This document shows, piece after piece, positions 1 through 9,843 of a stretch of 64,000 nt of DNA; position 1 is the first letter of the stretch; each line of letters opens with the position of its first letter. This DNA is from Mycolicibacterium monacense (GTDB lineage: Bacteria > Actinomycetota > Actinomycetes > Mycobacteriales > Mycobacteriaceae): assembly GCF_010731575.1 (NCBI RefSeq), contig NZ_AP022617.1, positions 3,658,001 to 3,722,000 on the forward strand, in the 5' to 3' direction. The notes beneath the pieces were generated by a model. That model worked only from the letters and a program-made list of their open reading frames with translations. It was not told the origin of the DNA and ran no database searches. A program made the translations under genes and the position numbers.

Positions 1-782
1 TCTTCTACTACAACGCCGTCTCGCACCTCACGGTCGGCGTGGCACTGCTGCTGGAGTACACCGCCCCGCTGCTCGTGGTGGCGTGGCTGTGGCTGACCAC
101 CCGCCGCAGGCCGTCGAACAGGACGCTGGCGGGCGTCGCGCTCGCCGTCACGGGCATCATGCTCGTCCTCGGGGTCATCGACAGCGGCGGATTCGCCGCC
201 GCGCACATCAGCCTCGTCGGCGTCGGCTGGGGCCTGGCCGCCGGTGTGTGCGCCGCGTGCTACTTCCTGATGTCGGAGCGGGTCGCCACCGGCGAGGAGA
301 ACGCAGGCAGCGTCCATCCGGTCACCCTGGCGGCGGCCGGGTTGGCCGTCGGCGGGGCGCTCACCGCGCTGCTCGGCCTCGTCGGCGTCATGCCGCTGAC
401 CTTCACCGCCGCCGACACCGTCATCGCCGGCTGGGCCACCTCGTGGGTGGTGCCGGTGATCGCGCTCGGCCTCATCCCGACCGCGATCGCTTACACGCTG
501 GGCATCATGGGCATTGCGCGGCTGCGGCCGCGGTTCGCCTCACTGGTCGGGCTGTCGGAAGTGCTGTTCGCCGTGCTGGCGGCCTGGGTCCTGCTCGGCG
601 AATCGATGACCGTGGTGCAGGCGCTCGGCGGGGTCATCGTGCTGAGCGGCCTCGCGCTCGCCCGCCAGGGAGACCGGCAGGATTCTCGCGATGCCGACGG
701 CGGGGACCTGGTCGCCGAGGCGATGTGGCCCGAAACACCGTTCGAGGATCGCAAAGAACCGGGATCCGTTGGCTGTAGCTAG
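1..782 (+). CDS. EamA/DMT-family transporter, 5' end missing
   Basis: The gene is open to the left edge: the reading frame runs from base 3 without a start, so the N-terminal half is missing and 259 residues are visible. The visible part holds about five hydrophobic helices with the EamA pattern, including the stretch FYYNAVSHLTVGVALLLEY at the edge and a terminal helix pair ending in ALGGVIVLSGLALARQG. Members of this drug/metabolite transporter superfamily export amino acids or other small metabolites across the inner membrane; the substrate cannot be read from the sequence. An acidic, non-conserved tail of about 35 residues follows the last helix. The in-frame GTG at 39 is probably internal, because family-typical sequence continues upstream of it. 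Confidence 0.85.
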   Translation, partial: FYYNAVSHLTVGVALLLEYTAPLLVVAWLWLTTRRRPSNRTLAGVALAVTGIMLVLGVIDSGGFAAAHISLVGVGWGLAAGVCAACYFLMSERVATGEENAGSVHPVTLAAAGLAVGGALTALLGLVGVMPLTFTAADTVIAGWATSWVVPVIALGLIPTAIAYTLGIMGIARLRPRFASLVGLSEVLFAVLAAWVLLGESMTVVQALGGVIVLSGLALARQGDRQDSRDADGGDLVAEAMWPETPFEDRKEPGSVGCS

Positions 783-799
783 CCCACCTATGTGATTAT

Positions 800-1474
800 G
801 TGCCGGTGATCTCGCTTCGGGCCGGTGCGCGCCTGGCCGCCACCGCACTCTCCGTCGTCACCGCCGGTGTCCTCGTCGCCGCGGGCCCCGCGCCGAGCGC
901 TACCGCGCAGGGCTGCTCCGATGTCGAGCTGATCTTCGCGCGCGGCACCAGCGAACCGGCGGGCATCGGCCGGGTCGGCCAGGCACTCGCCGACGCGATG
1001 CGCCCGATCCTCGGGGGGCGCACGCTGAGCACCTACGGCGTGAACTACCCGGCCACCTACGACTTCCTGACCACCGCCGCGGGGGCGGCCGACGCGACCG
1101 CGCGGATCGCGTCGGTCTCGAGTCAGTGCCCCGGCACGCGATTCGTGCTGGGCGGGTACTCGCAAGGCGCGGCGGTGATCGACATGCTCGCCGGCGTTCC
1201 ACCGCTCGGGAACCGGATCGGCGACATCGGATCGGCGCCGCCGCTGCCGGGGAGCTACGTCAGCGACGTCGCGGCGGTCACGGTGTTCGGCAACCCCGCC
1301 ACCAAGTTCGGCAACCCCGTCAACGCGCGGGGCCTGTTCGCCGGACGCGGAATCGACCTCTGCAGCGACGGCGACCCGATCTGCTCGGACGGCCGCAACC
1401 CCTTCGCGCACACCAACTACGAATCGTCGCCGTTCATCGGTCAGGCAGCAGGATTCGCAGCCGGCCTGATTTGA
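800..1474 (+). CDS. Secreted cutinase-family serine esterase (Cut3/Cut4 type)
   Basis: A 224-residue alpha/beta-hydrolase of the cutinase (Culp) family. It starts at GTG with an N-terminal signal peptide (hydrophobic core around residues 10-30, likely cut after ATAQ), so the enzyme is exported. The nucleophile motif GGYSQGAAV, the GDPIC segment carrying the catalytic Asp, and the His in FAHTNY complete the triad; paired cysteines match the family disulfides. Mycobacterial Culps hydrolyse lipid esters or phospholipids in the cell envelope. It lies 17 bases after the transporter and six bases before a second cutinase gene, as in the cut3-cut4 pair (Rv3451-Rv3452) of M. tuberculosis near truA. 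Confidence 0.93.
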   Translation: MPVISLRAGARLAATALSVVTAGVLVAAGPAPSATAQGCSDVELIFARGTSEPAGIGRVGQALADAMRPILGGRTLSTYGVNYPATYDFLTTAAGAADATARIASVSSQCPGTRFVLGGYSQGAAVIDMLAGVPPLGNRIGDIGSAPPLPGSYVSDVAAVTVFGNPATKFGNPVNARGLFAGRGIDLCSDGDPICSDGRNPFAHTNYESSPFIGQAAGFAAGLI

Positions 1475-1479
1475 CGATC

Positions 1480-2193
1480 ATGTCGGTTACCATCGACGGG
1501 GTGCAAGATCATTCCGCCTCGCCCCGCTGGGTCCGCCGGTGTCTGACGCTCGCCGCGTCCGTGTTCGTCGCCGCCGGACTACTCATCGCGCCTTCGACAC
1601 TGTCACGCACCGCCGCCGTCGCGTCCGCGCAGTCGTGCCCACAGGCCGAGCTGATCTTCGCTCGCGGCCGCACCGAATCGCCCGGCGCCGGTGTGATCGG
1701 CAATGCACTGATCAGCGCCCTGCGCAGCAAGACCGACAAGGACATCGGCCTCTACTCCGTGCAGTACCCGGCGGACACCGAGATCGACATGGGCGCCAAC
1801 GACATGAGCTCACGCATCCAGGACATGGCCGGACGGTGCCCCGACACCCGCCTGGTGCTGGGCGGCTATTCGCTCGGCGCGGCCGTGACCGACATCGTGC
1901 TCGCGGCACCGATCGCGGCGTTCGGTTTCGACAGGCCGCTGCCGCCGGGCATGGACCAGCACATCGCCGCGATCGCCCTGTTCGGCAACGGCGTCGCGTG
2001 GGTCGGGCCGATCACCAACTTCAGCCCGCTCTACCGCGAACGCACGATCGAGCTGTGCCACGGCGCCGATCCGATCTGCAGCCCGGCCGACCCCAACACC
2101 TGGGAAGGCAACTGGCCCGACCACGCGGCCAGGGCCTACATCAACGCCGGCATGGTCAACCAGGCCGCGGATTTCATCGCCGGCCGGATCTGA
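1480..2193 (+). CDS. Secreted cutinase-family serine esterase, second of tandem pair
   Basis: A 237-residue cutinase-like protein directly downstream of the first and probably in the same transcript. ATG 1480 was chosen; GTG 1501 is an in-frame alternative that would shorten the N-terminus before the signal sequence. The signal peptide hydrophobic core is near residues 22-40 with likely cleavage after ASAQ. The nucleophile motif is GGYSLGAAV, so the usual Gln after the catalytic Ser is Leu. ADPIC supplies the Asp and DHAARAY the His. The gene converges on truA with a 15-bp inverted repeat in between. Family assignment is firm; the substrate is unknown. Confidence 0.92.
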   Translation: MSVTIDGVQDHSASPRWVRRCLTLAASVFVAAGLLIAPSTLSRTAAVASAQSCPQAELIFARGRTESPGAGVIGNALISALRSKTDKDIGLYSVQYPADTEIDMGANDMSSRIQDMAGRCPDTRLVLGGYSLGAAVTDIVLAAPIAAFGFDRPLPPGMDQHIAAIALFGNGVAWVGPITNFSPLYRERTIELCHGADPICSPADPNTWEGNWPDHAARAYINAGMVNQAADFIAGRI

Positions 2194-2197
2194 CGCT

Positions 2198-2250
2198 GCG
2201 ATTTCGGCGTGCTGGGTAGTGCTACGCGCGACTGGGCACGCCGAAATCGC
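2198..2250. terminator. 15-bp perfect inverted repeat between convergent genes
   Basis: Arms at 2198-2212 (GCGATTTCGGCGTGC) and 2236-2250 (GCACGCCGAAATCGC) are exact reverse complements separated by 23 bases. The element fills the gap between the stop codons of the second cutinase gene and truA, so it could terminate transcription from both sides. There is no T-tract, which is usual in mycobacteria. It could equally be a copy of a dispersed intergenic repeat. Confidence 0.6.
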
Positions 2251-2252
2251 CC

Positions 2253-3152
2253 CTAGTCGATGACGCGCAGGTCGCGGGTGACCAGCGTGCGTGCCGCCAG
2301 TTCGTCGTCCGGCGGATAGTCCACGCCGACGAGCGTGAGTCCCTGGGGCGGTGCGGCGGCGAACTCGCTGGACCGCCGTGTCGCGCTCAACAATCCGGCG
2401 CACCACTCCGGTTCGCGGCGGTGCTCCCCCACCGCGATCAGCGCGCCGACGAGCGAGCGGACCATCGACCAGCAGAACGCGTCCGCGCTGACATAGGCGG
2501 TGACCAGGTCGCCGTCGCGCGTCCACTCCAGCCGCTGCAGATCGCGAATCGTGGTGGCCCCCTCGCGATGCCGGCAGAACGCCGCGAAGTCACGCAGCCC
2601 GACCAACTGCGAGCCGGCGTCGTTCATCGCCTCGACGTCGAGCGGCCGCGGCCACGGCGTGACGAATCGCGCCGACTGCGGCTCCACCCCGTACGGCGCG
2701 GTGCCGAGCCGGTAGGTGTAGTGGCGTCGCAGCGCGGAGAAGCGGGCGTCGAACCCCGTGGGCGCCCTGATGATGTCGCGGATCCGGACGTCGGCGGGAA
2801 GGAACCGCCCGAGCCGACGGACCAGCGGCAGGAACTCGGGTTCGTCGGGCCGGGCGCTGCGCGGGTACGCGTGGGGCAGCGCGTCATCCGGTACGTCGAC
2901 ATGGGCGACCTGACCGGTGGCGTGCACGCCCGCGTCGGTGCGCCCGGCCGCCCGCACGGTCACCGGCGTGCGGAACACCGTCGTCAGCGCCTCGTCGATC
3001 AGCCCCGCGACGGTGCGCTGACCGGTCTGCGGCGCCCACCCCGCGAAGTCGGTGCCGTCGTAACTGACGTCGAGCCGGAGACGAGTCAGCGCACGCGAGG
3101 AGGACAAATGAACAAGCCCGCCATCGGTGTCGATGGCGGGCTCGTTCGTCAT
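2253..3152 (-). CDS. truA: tRNA pseudouridine(38-40) synthase TruA
   Basis: TruA converts uridines 38-40 of the tRNA anticodon arm to pseudouridine. The catalytic Asp is in GRTDAGVH (about residue 73 from the chosen start), preceded by the family-typical [10 protein letters not shown] segment. With ATG 3152 the protein has 299 residues, close to the mycobacterial length. That start is only four bases after the rplQ stop, and a strong hairpin (3111-3146) lies inside the first codons; TTG 3107, just past the hairpin, would give 284 residues and is a real alternative. The gene order rplQ-truA is conserved in mycobacteria. Confidence 0.93.
   Translation of the reverse strand: MTNEPAIDTDGGLVHLSSSRALTRLRLDVSYDGTDFAGWAPQTGQRTVAGLIDEALTTVFRTPVTVRAAGRTDAGVHATGQVAHVDVPDDALPHAYPRSARPDEPEFLPLVRRLGRFLPADVRIRDIIRAPTGFDARFSALRRHYTYRLGTAPYGVEPQSARFVTPWPRPLDVEAMNDAGSQLVGLRDFAAFCRHREGATTIRDLQRLEWTRDGDLVTAYVSADAFCWSMVRSLVGALIAVGEHRREPEWCAGLLSATRRSSEFAAAPPQGLTLVGVDYPPDDELAARTLVTRDLRVID
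3111..3146 (-). terminator. Hairpin after rplQ
   Basis: The arms AACAAGCCCGCCATCG (3111-3126) and CGATGGCGGGCTCGTT (3131-3146) pair over 15 of 16 positions around a GTGT loop. The hairpin starts 11 bases after the rplQ stop, as expected for the end of the ribosomal protein operon. It also overlaps the N-terminal codons of the longest truA reading frame, so either truA begins downstream of it or the hairpin attenuates truA expression. Confidence 0.65.
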
Positions 3153-3156
3153 GCTG

Positions 3157-3744
3157 TTACGACTTGTCAGCGTCCGAATCCTGGGTGGGATCGTCGGTCT
3201 CGGTGGACCGCGACGCCTCCGAAGCCGTGGTGTCCTCGGCTTCCGGCAGAGCCGACGAGTCGTCGGCGTCCGGACCCTCGGTCGCCTCGGGCTCGACAGC
3301 GGCCTGCGGAGCGGCCGCGGCAGCCACCGGAGCGGTCTGCTTGGACGCACCCACGCGGCGGGCCCGGTTGGCCTCCGACGTCACCGTCTTCTCCCGCACC
3401 AGCTCGATGACCGCCATCGGGGCGTTGTCGCCCTTACGCGGCTCGACCTTGATGATCCGGGTGTAGCCACCCTCGCGGTCGGCGAAGAACGGACCGATCT
3501 CGGCGAACAGGGTGTGCACGACATCCTTGTCGCGGATCTTCTTCATCACCTCGCGGCGATTGTGCAGCTCACCCTTCTTGGCGTGGGTGATCAGCTTCTC
3601 CGCGTACGGACGCAGCGCCCGCGCCTTCGGCTCGGTCGTCTTGATCCGGCCGTGCTCGAACAGCGACGTGGCCAGGTTGGCCAGCAGGGCCTTCTGGTGC
3701 GACGACGACCCGCCGAGGCGAGGACCCTTGGTGGGCTTGGGCAT
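3157..3744 (-). CDS. rplQ: 50S ribosomal protein L17
   Basis: A 195-residue L17. The conserved core occupies about residues 1-118 (start [20 protein letters not shown], the region RYAEK-like [11 protein letters not shown], and the [21 protein letters not shown] segment). A long Ala/Glu/Asp-rich acidic tail follows, as in other mycobacteria where L17 is much longer than the E. coli protein (127 residues). It is the last clear ribosomal gene of the rpsM-rpsK-rpsD-rpoA-rplQ series and lies 74 bases downstream of rpoA. Confidence 0.97.
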   Translation of the reverse strand: MPKPTKGPRLGGSSSHQKALLANLATSLFEHGRIKTTEPKARALRPYAEKLITHAKKGELHNRREVMKKIRDKDVVHTLFAEIGPFFADREGGYTRIIKVEPRKGDNAPMAVIELVREKTVTSEANRARRVGASKQTAPVAAAAAPQAAVEPEATEGPDADDSSALPEAEDTTASEASRSTETDDPTQDSDADKS

Positions 3745-3818
3745 TGCGACTATCTCCTATGTGGGGCCGACCCCCGTATCAGGTAGGGCCGGGACGGAAC
3801 TCTGAGAGCTGTTGCGCC

Positions 3819-5553
<1,735 letters not shown>

Positions 5554-5567
5554 TGTTCAAGTCCTCC

Positions 5568-5984
5568 TTAGACCCGGCGCCGCTTGGGCGGACGGCACCC
5601 GTTGTGCGGCTGCGGCGTGACATCGGCGATCGCGCCGACCTCGAGGCCGGCGGCCTGCAGCGAGCGGATGGCGGTCTCACGGCCCGAACCGGGGCCCTTC
5701 ACGAAGACGTCGACCTTCTTGACGCCGTGCTCCTGCGCCTTGCGGGCGGCGTTCTCCGCCGCCAGCTGCGCGGCGAACGGGGTCGACTTACGCGAGCCCT
5801 TGAACCCGACGTGTCCCGACGACGCCCAGGCGATGACGTTGCCCTGGGGATCGGTGATCGACACGATCGTGTTGTTGAAGGTGCTCTTGATGTGTGCGGC
5901 GCCGTGCGGGACGTTCTTCTTTTCCCTGCGGCGGGTCTTCTGCCCCTTCTTCGCGGAGGAAGCGGCTGCTTTCTTCGGTGGCAT
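5568..5984 (-). CDS. rpsK: 30S ribosomal protein S11
   Basis: A 138-residue S11 of the 30S platform. A basic N-terminal extension ([23 protein letters not shown], given here only as a feature of about 23 residues) precedes the core with [22 protein letters not shown], the [17 protein letters not shown] loop and the C-terminal [16 protein letters not shown]. The start lies four bases after the rpsM stop, indicating tight coupling in the S13-S11-S4-alpha operon. Confidence 0.98.
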   Translation of the reverse strand: MPPKKAAASSAKKGQKTRRREKKNVPHGAAHIKSTFNNTIVSITDPQGNVIAWASSGHVGFKGSRKSTPFAAQLAAENAARKAQEHGVKKVDVFVKGPGSGRETAIRSLQAAGLEVGAIADVTPQPHNGCRPPKRRRV

Positions 5985-5988
5985 CTAC

Positions 5989-6363
5989 TTACCTGGCCTT
6001 CTTCTTGCCGGCGATGGTGCGCTTCGGGCCCTTGCGGGTGCGCGCGTTGGTCTTGGTCCGCTGGCCGCGCACCGGCAGGCCGCGACGGTGCCGCAGACCC
6101 TGGTAGCAGCCGATCTCGATCTTGCGGCGGATGTCCGCCTGCACCTCGCGGCGCAGGTCGCCCTCCACCTTCAGGTTCGCTTCGATGTAATCGCGCAGCT
6201 GGGTGACCTGATCGTCGGTCAGGTCCTTGGTGCGCAGATCCCGGTCGATGCCGGTCGCCTCCAGGATCTCCTGGCTGCGGGTACGGCCGACGCCGTAGAT
6301 GTAGGTAAGTGCGATCTCCATGCGCTTGTCGCGCGGGAGGTCAACGCCCACTAGTCGGGCCAT
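5989..6363 (-). CDS. rpsM: 30S ribosomal protein S13
   Basis: A 124-residue S13, the usual mycobacterial length, which contacts the A-site finger of 23S rRNA and the P-site tRNA. It begins [20 protein letters not shown] at ATG 6363 with a GAAGGAA Shine-Dalgarno sequence upstream; a longer in-frame extension to 6462 is ignored because it lacks S13 similarity. The helix-two-turn-helix region ([14 protein letters not shown]) and the [19 protein letters not shown] tail are intact. A 172-base leader separates it from rpmJ. Confidence 0.97.
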   Translation of the reverse strand: MARLVGVDLPRDKRMEIALTYIYGVGRTRSQEILEATGIDRDLRTKDLTDDQVTQLRDYIEANLKVEGDLRREVQADIRRKIEIGCYQGLRHRRGLPVRGQRTKTNARTRKGPKRTIAGKKKAR

Positions 6364-6535
6364 GGGTGTGCCATTCCTTCTTCTTGGCGGAGGTCTGTTC
6401 CCAGTCCGCTCCCGCCGTGGTGGCGGGGCCCGGCCTCCGTCCGGGCGTGTCCGCGCAGCCAATCCGCGCGGTGGTACTGGGAGGTCATCATTGAGTTGTT
6501 CTCAGGGTGTGGCCGGCGTGGGAGCCGGGCCGGGA
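6364..6535 (-). other. Leader between rpmJ and rpsM with small hairpin
   Basis: 172 bases without a gene, unusual inside a ribosomal operon. It contains the inverted repeat GCCCGG-N7-CCGGGC (6428-6446). This could be an intra-operon leader or promoter where S13/S4 autoregulation might act, but nothing in it identifies a specific regulator. Confidence 0.35.
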
Positions 6536-6649
6536 TCAGCCCTGCCGCTGCTTGTGGCGGGGGTCGGAGCAGATCACCATGACCCGCCCATGCCGACGGA
6601 TCACCCTGCACTTGTCGCAAATGGGCTTGACGCTCGGGTTCACCTTCAC
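6536..6649 (-). CDS. rpmJ: 50S ribosomal protein L36
   Basis: A 37-residue L36 read directly from the sequence: GTG start at 6649, first residues [14 protein letters not shown], last residues [10 protein letters not shown], stop TGA at 6536-6538. The four zinc ligands (CDKC and the later Cys/His in VICSDPRH) are present, so this is the zinc-binding C-plus form. It lies between infA (35 bases downstream of infA's stop) and rpsM, exactly as in Rv3460c-Rv3462c of M. tuberculosis. Confidence 0.97.
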
Positions 6650-6684
6650 GGCGTGCAGATCCTTCTTCGTCGTTCTGTCTGGGT

Positions 6685-6906
6685 TTACTTGTACCGATAC
6701 ACGATGCGGCCCCGGGACAGGTCGTAGGGAGACAGCTCCACCACGACGCGGTCCTCGGGCAGGATACGGATGTAGTGCTGCCGCATCTTGCCGCTGATGT
6801 GGGCGAGAACCTTGTGACCGTTCTCCAGCTCAATGCGGAACATCGCATTGGGCAGGGGTTCGACCACGCGACCCTCGACCTCTATGGCACCGTCTTTCTT
6901 TGCCAT
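6685..6906 (-). CDS. infA: Translation initiation factor IF-1
   Basis: A 73-residue IF-1, a single OB-fold (S1-like) protein that occupies the 30S A site during initiation. It begins [20 protein letters not shown] and includes [20 protein letters not shown] and [20 protein letters not shown], which match the family throughout. It is the first gene of the infA-rpmJ-rpsM-rpsK-rpsD-rpoA-rplQ transcript. The next gene upstream is divergent. Confidence 0.98.
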
Positions 6907-7306
6907 AACTTTTCGGAGATCCTCCGTTGCCTTCTGGTTGTCGGCGTCCGTCGCCGCTATCAGCGACGGGCTGCACTGGCACAGTTACGCCCCGACCACG
7001 AAACGTGAGCCGGTAGTCGGAAATTCCGGAAACCAGAGGCACGCAGGAGCCGGCGCGGGCACCGCACCGTTGGTCAATACTACCCGCTCGGATGGGTTGC
7101 CCAAAATCGCGCCGATCGGCGCATCCGACAGGGAACGCAGCCGCGATGGGGACGACCCTACTCCGCCGGCCCGCGGCGCGCCGGGGCTGCCGGTGGGCCA
7201 CCCCCGGGGGAATCGAAAGGTCCATCCGATTCGGGACCTTCGTCTCTGTCCGACCAGGAGGCGCCCGCGGCACCGTGGTGAGGACATCATCTCGAGAGGC
7301 AAGATC
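6907..7306. other. 400-base divergent intergenic region between infA and the nitroreductase gene
   Basis: No gene was seen here. Near infA there is a hairpin (CCGTCGC at 6948-6954, GCGACGG at 6963-6969) that would lie in the infA 5' leader, with GGAGG about 15 bases upstream of the infA start. The right half carries a DosR-type box (core 7233-7246) serving the rightward gene. This interval is also the left junction of the DosR island compared with the M. tuberculosis gene order. Confidence 0.5.
7230..7249. promoter_or_regulatory. Candidate DosR box upstream of nitroreductase
   Basis: Core GGGACCTTCGTCTC (7233-7246) matches the DosR palindrome GGGAC-N4-GTCCC at 9 of 10 arm positions, with TTC flanking on the left as in known boxes. 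It lies about 60 bases upstream of the start codon at 7307, a normal distance for DosR activation. Confidence 0.7.
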
Positions 7307-8299
7307 ATGACCGTTCGGTCGCCGGGCACTGACACCCTGCGTACGGCCCTTTCGCTGGCCAACCGTGCGCCCTCCATCCACAACTCCCAACCGTGGCACT
7401 GGCAGGTGGGCGCCCACAGCGTGCACCTCTACGTCGATGAGTCGCTGCGCCTGGCGCACACCGACCCCGACGCCCGGGAGCTCATCGTCAGCTGCGGTGC
7501 CGCGCTGAACCACTGCGCGGTCGCGCTCACCGCGCTCGGATGGCCACCCAAGATCCGCCGCCTCCCGAACCCCGACGACCCCTCGCACCTCGCGTCGCTG
7601 GAACTGCACTCGCATCCGCCGAGTGAGTCGGATATCGCACTCGCCGCCGCGATCCCCCGCCGGCGCACCGACCGGCGCCACTTCAGCGACTGGCCGGTAT
7701 CGATGGGAGACATCGCGTTGATGGGCTCACGGGCCGCCCGCGCGGGTGTGACCATGCGACGCGTCGAGCTGACACCCGCGTTCCGAACGACACTCGCCCT
7801 GGCCGTCGGGCAGCACGCGGCCGATCCGGAATACCTGGCGGAGCTCACCGGCTGGACCGGACGCCACGCGTCGACGGTCGGGGTGCCGGCCCGGAACACT
7901 CCCGAATCCGACCCGACGGCGGCGGTGCCCGCGCGGCTGTTCGCCGGCACCACGCTCGAACAGCCGGCCGGCGCGGAGCCGTCGCAGGACAGCGGTGTGG
8001 TCGTGGCGCTGGGCACCGCAACCGACGATGTCATGGGCCGGTTGCGTGCGGGCGAGGCGGCCAGCATCGTGCTGCTCACCGCGACGACGCTGGGGCTGGC
8101 CACGTGTCCGGTCACCGAACCGCTCGAGATCAGCGCGACGCGTGACGCCATCCGCGACGACGTCTTCGACGACGTGATGTATCCGCAGATCCTGCTGCGT
8201 GTCGGCTGGGCGCCCGTCAACGCGGACCCGCTGCCGGCGACACCGCGACGTCCGCTCGGTGAGCTGGCGACGTGGCTGGACGGATCGCTGCTCGTCTGA
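7307..8299 (+). CDS. Acg-family nitroreductase-like flavoprotein (first of three)
   Basis: A 330-residue member of the Acg (Rv2032/Rv3127/Rv3131) family: two degenerate nitroreductase halves that bind FMN with a lid over the active site. Visible markers are [17 protein letters not shown] near the N-terminus, IPRRRTDRRHFSDWP in the middle and LLTATTLGLATCPVTEPLE near the end. Acg proteins lack clear nitroreductase activity and have been proposed to sequester flavin during dormancy. ATG 7307 was chosen for the GAGAGG sequence upstream and because the paralogue at 39205 begins at the same place. A DosR-type box precedes it. Confidence 0.93.
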   Translation: MTVRSPGTDTLRTALSLANRAPSIHNSQPWHWQVGAHSVHLYVDESLRLAHTDPDARELIVSCGAALNHCAVALTALGWPPKIRRLPNPDDPSHLASLELHSHPPSESDIALAAAIPRRRTDRRHFSDWPVSMGDIALMGSRAARAGVTMRRVELTPAFRTTLALAVGQHAADPEYLAELTGWTGRHASTVGVPARNTPESDPTAAVPARLFAGTTLEQPAGAEPSQDSGVVVALGTATDDVMGRLRAGEAASIVLLTATTLGLATCPVTEPLEISATRDAIRDDVFDDVMYPQILLRVGWAPVNADPLPATPRRPLGELATWLDGSLLV

Positions 8300-8305
8300 G
8301 AGCGG

Positions 8306-8845
8306 TCAGGGGTCCTGCTGCAGATCGACCTCGACCGATACCACCGACCCGTCGAGGTGTCGACGACACGGCCAGCCGGAATCGGTCAGCACCGTCTGCA
8401 TCTCGCGGTTCTCGGCGAGGACGTCGGCGATGAAGTAATGCAGACCCTTCGCACGGGCGATGCGGCCGAGCGCGTCGAGCAGAATCGTGCCGACACCGCG
8501 GTGGTGTTGGCCGTGGGCGACGACGATCGCGACCTCCGCGCAGTCGGGGCGAGGTGAGTCGATGTAGGTCGCCACACCCAGCATGAGGTCGCCCTCGAAG
8601 GCGCCCAGCGTGAATCGGTCCGCGGATGCCTCGACCAGGGAGGTCACCCACTCGTCCATGTGCGTGGGGTGCGTGGTGAAGAACCGCAGATAGCGTTCCC
8701 GTTCGGTGAGGCCCTGCACCATTGCGGTGAGCGCTGCGCGGTCGGTGTCGGCGACCCGCCGGAGGGTGACCACGCCGCCGTCGAGAAGCTCTGCGGTGAT
8801 GGGCATCTGATACTCGTTCCGACCGGTCTCGACCGGTTCCGGCAT
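8306..8845 (-). CDS. GNAT-family N-acetyltransferase (Pat-like)
   Basis: A 179-residue GNAT protein. RYLRFFTTHP and VVAHGQHHRGVGTILLDAL (the acetyl-CoA pyrophosphate-binding loop, here HHRGVG) are the main motifs. RYLRFF and the order of elements resemble the catalytic domain of the mycobacterial protein lysine acetyltransferase Pat (Rv0998/MSMEG_5458), but the cyclic-AMP-binding domain is absent. Its ATG overlaps the stop codon of the upstream universal stress protein gene (TGATG), so the two are translationally coupled. Since Pat is known to acetylate a universal stress protein in M. smegmatis, the neighbouring protein is a plausible substrate; this is inference. Confidence 0.85.
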   Translation of the reverse strand: MPEPVETGRNEYQMPITAELLDGGVVTLRRVADTDRAALTAMVQGLTERERYLRFFTTHPTHMDEWVTSLVEASADRFTLGAFEGDLMLGVATYIDSPRPDCAEVAIVVAHGQHHRGVGTILLDALGRIARAKGLHYFIADVLAENREMQTVLTDSGWPCRRHLDGSVVSVEVDLQQDP

Positions 8846-9660
8846 CAGCGGACCACGAGCACCGAGTGCCCCTTGTCGCGGCCGAACAGCGTGTCGTGCG
8901 GGCCGACCATGTCGGCCACCGCGTCCGCGTCGGCACTGCCGACGACGACCATCTCGATGTCGTCGTCGCGCTGATGGGTGAGGTACCGCACGATACCGCC
9001 GTCGGTCGCCACCACCTTCGTGCGCACATCGGGATAGCGGTCCGCCAATTGCGCTGTGCGCCGGTCCAACTCGTCGTAACTCGGTGCGTGCGATTCCCAG
9101 CGGCGAACTCCCACGACCACGACCGGGCAACCGCGTAGCCGGGCCTCGTCCAGCGCACCGATGACCACGCCGTCGCTGTCGGGCGTGCCATCGGTGGCGA
9201 CCGCCACCGAGCCGTTCGGCGCAGGGCGGGCGCCTCTACGAAGCACCGCGACGCAACACTGCGCCTGCATCGAAACGGTGACAGCGGTGGAGCCCAGGAG
9301 CACGTTCGCGATCGCACCGATGCCCACCGATCCGACGCAGACCATCGAGGCCCCATGCGATTCGGTGACCAACTCACTGTCCGGTGACCCCCAGAGGATC
9401 TCCGTTTCGAGCTTGACCTCCCGGCCGGCCGACTGCGCCGCGGCGGAGGCCGCCCGAAGCGCCGTCTCCGCATACTCGCGTTCGAGCCGGAACTCGTCGT
9501 CCGACTGGTCGACCCGTGGCGTCACACCGGTCGCGTGCACCAGCCGCAACGGCACGGAGCGCCCGACCGCCTCATCGACCGCCCACCTCACCGCGTCGAG
9601 TGCCGCCTGCGAGCCGTCCACTCCCACCACGACCGGTCGAGCGAGCTCTGTCGTGTCCAT
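8845..9660 (-). CDS. Tandem universal stress protein, Rv3134c-like
   Basis: A 271-residue protein with two Usp domains. The first (about 9-145) has VVVGVDGSQAALDAVRWAV and the ATP-binding loop GSVGIGAIANVLLGST. The second (about 150-271) is degenerate: it keeps the fold pattern (VAVATDGTPDSDGV, MVVVGSADADAV) but lacks the G-x2-G-x9-G-S/T loop. This architecture, shared with the protein at 28134, resembles Rv3134c, the gene upstream of dosR in M. tuberculosis. It starts at ATG 9660 and is followed directly by the GNAT gene. A weak DosR-type box lies in the divergent promoter region. Confidence 0.92.
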   Translation of the reverse strand: MDTTELARPVVVGVDGSQAALDAVRWAVDEAVGRSVPLRLVHATGVTPRVDQSDDEFRLEREYAETALRAASAAAQSAGREVKLETEILWGSPDSELVTESHGASMVCVGSVGIGAIANVLLGSTAVTVSMQAQCCVAVLRRGARPAPNGSVAVATDGTPDSDGVVIGALDEARLRGCPVVVVGVRRWESHAPSYDELDRRTAQLADRYPDVRTKVVATDGGIVRYLTHQRDDDIEMVVVGSADADAVADMVGPHDTLFGRDKGHSVLVVR

Positions 9661-9843
9661 CGGATCTCCAATTCTGGTCGGCGCAATTGACGACGCTATG
9701 GGACGGACGGCGCCGCCGACGGAGTCGTTCGACCCACCGGCCATGGTCTTTGGTCCTCCCTCTGATGCAGACCAACGCCCCCAGCGCGGTGGGCCCCCAG
9801 GTCCTAATGTCAGGACTGGTCGAGGGATCACCGAGGAGGCGAT
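9661..9843. promoter_or_regulatory. Divergent promoter region between two universal stress protein genes
   Basis: 183 bases serving two divergent USP genes. Core TGGTCTTTGGTCCT (9744-9757) matches the DosR palindrome at 7 of 10 arm positions. GGTCCTAATGTCAGGAC (9800-9816) contains GTCCT-N6-AGGAC inverted arms. Both are weaker than the other boxes in the island, so DosR control of this pair is likely only from context. A GAGGAGG-like ribosome-binding site precedes ATG 9844. Confidence 0.4.

Noticed and set aside
9791..9816. GGGCCCCCAGGTCC and GGTCCTAATGTCAG as additional DosR boxes
   Set aside because: They match only 5 to 7 of 10 arm positions, which is expected by chance in GC-rich DNA, so they are mentioned only as part of the divergent promoter region.
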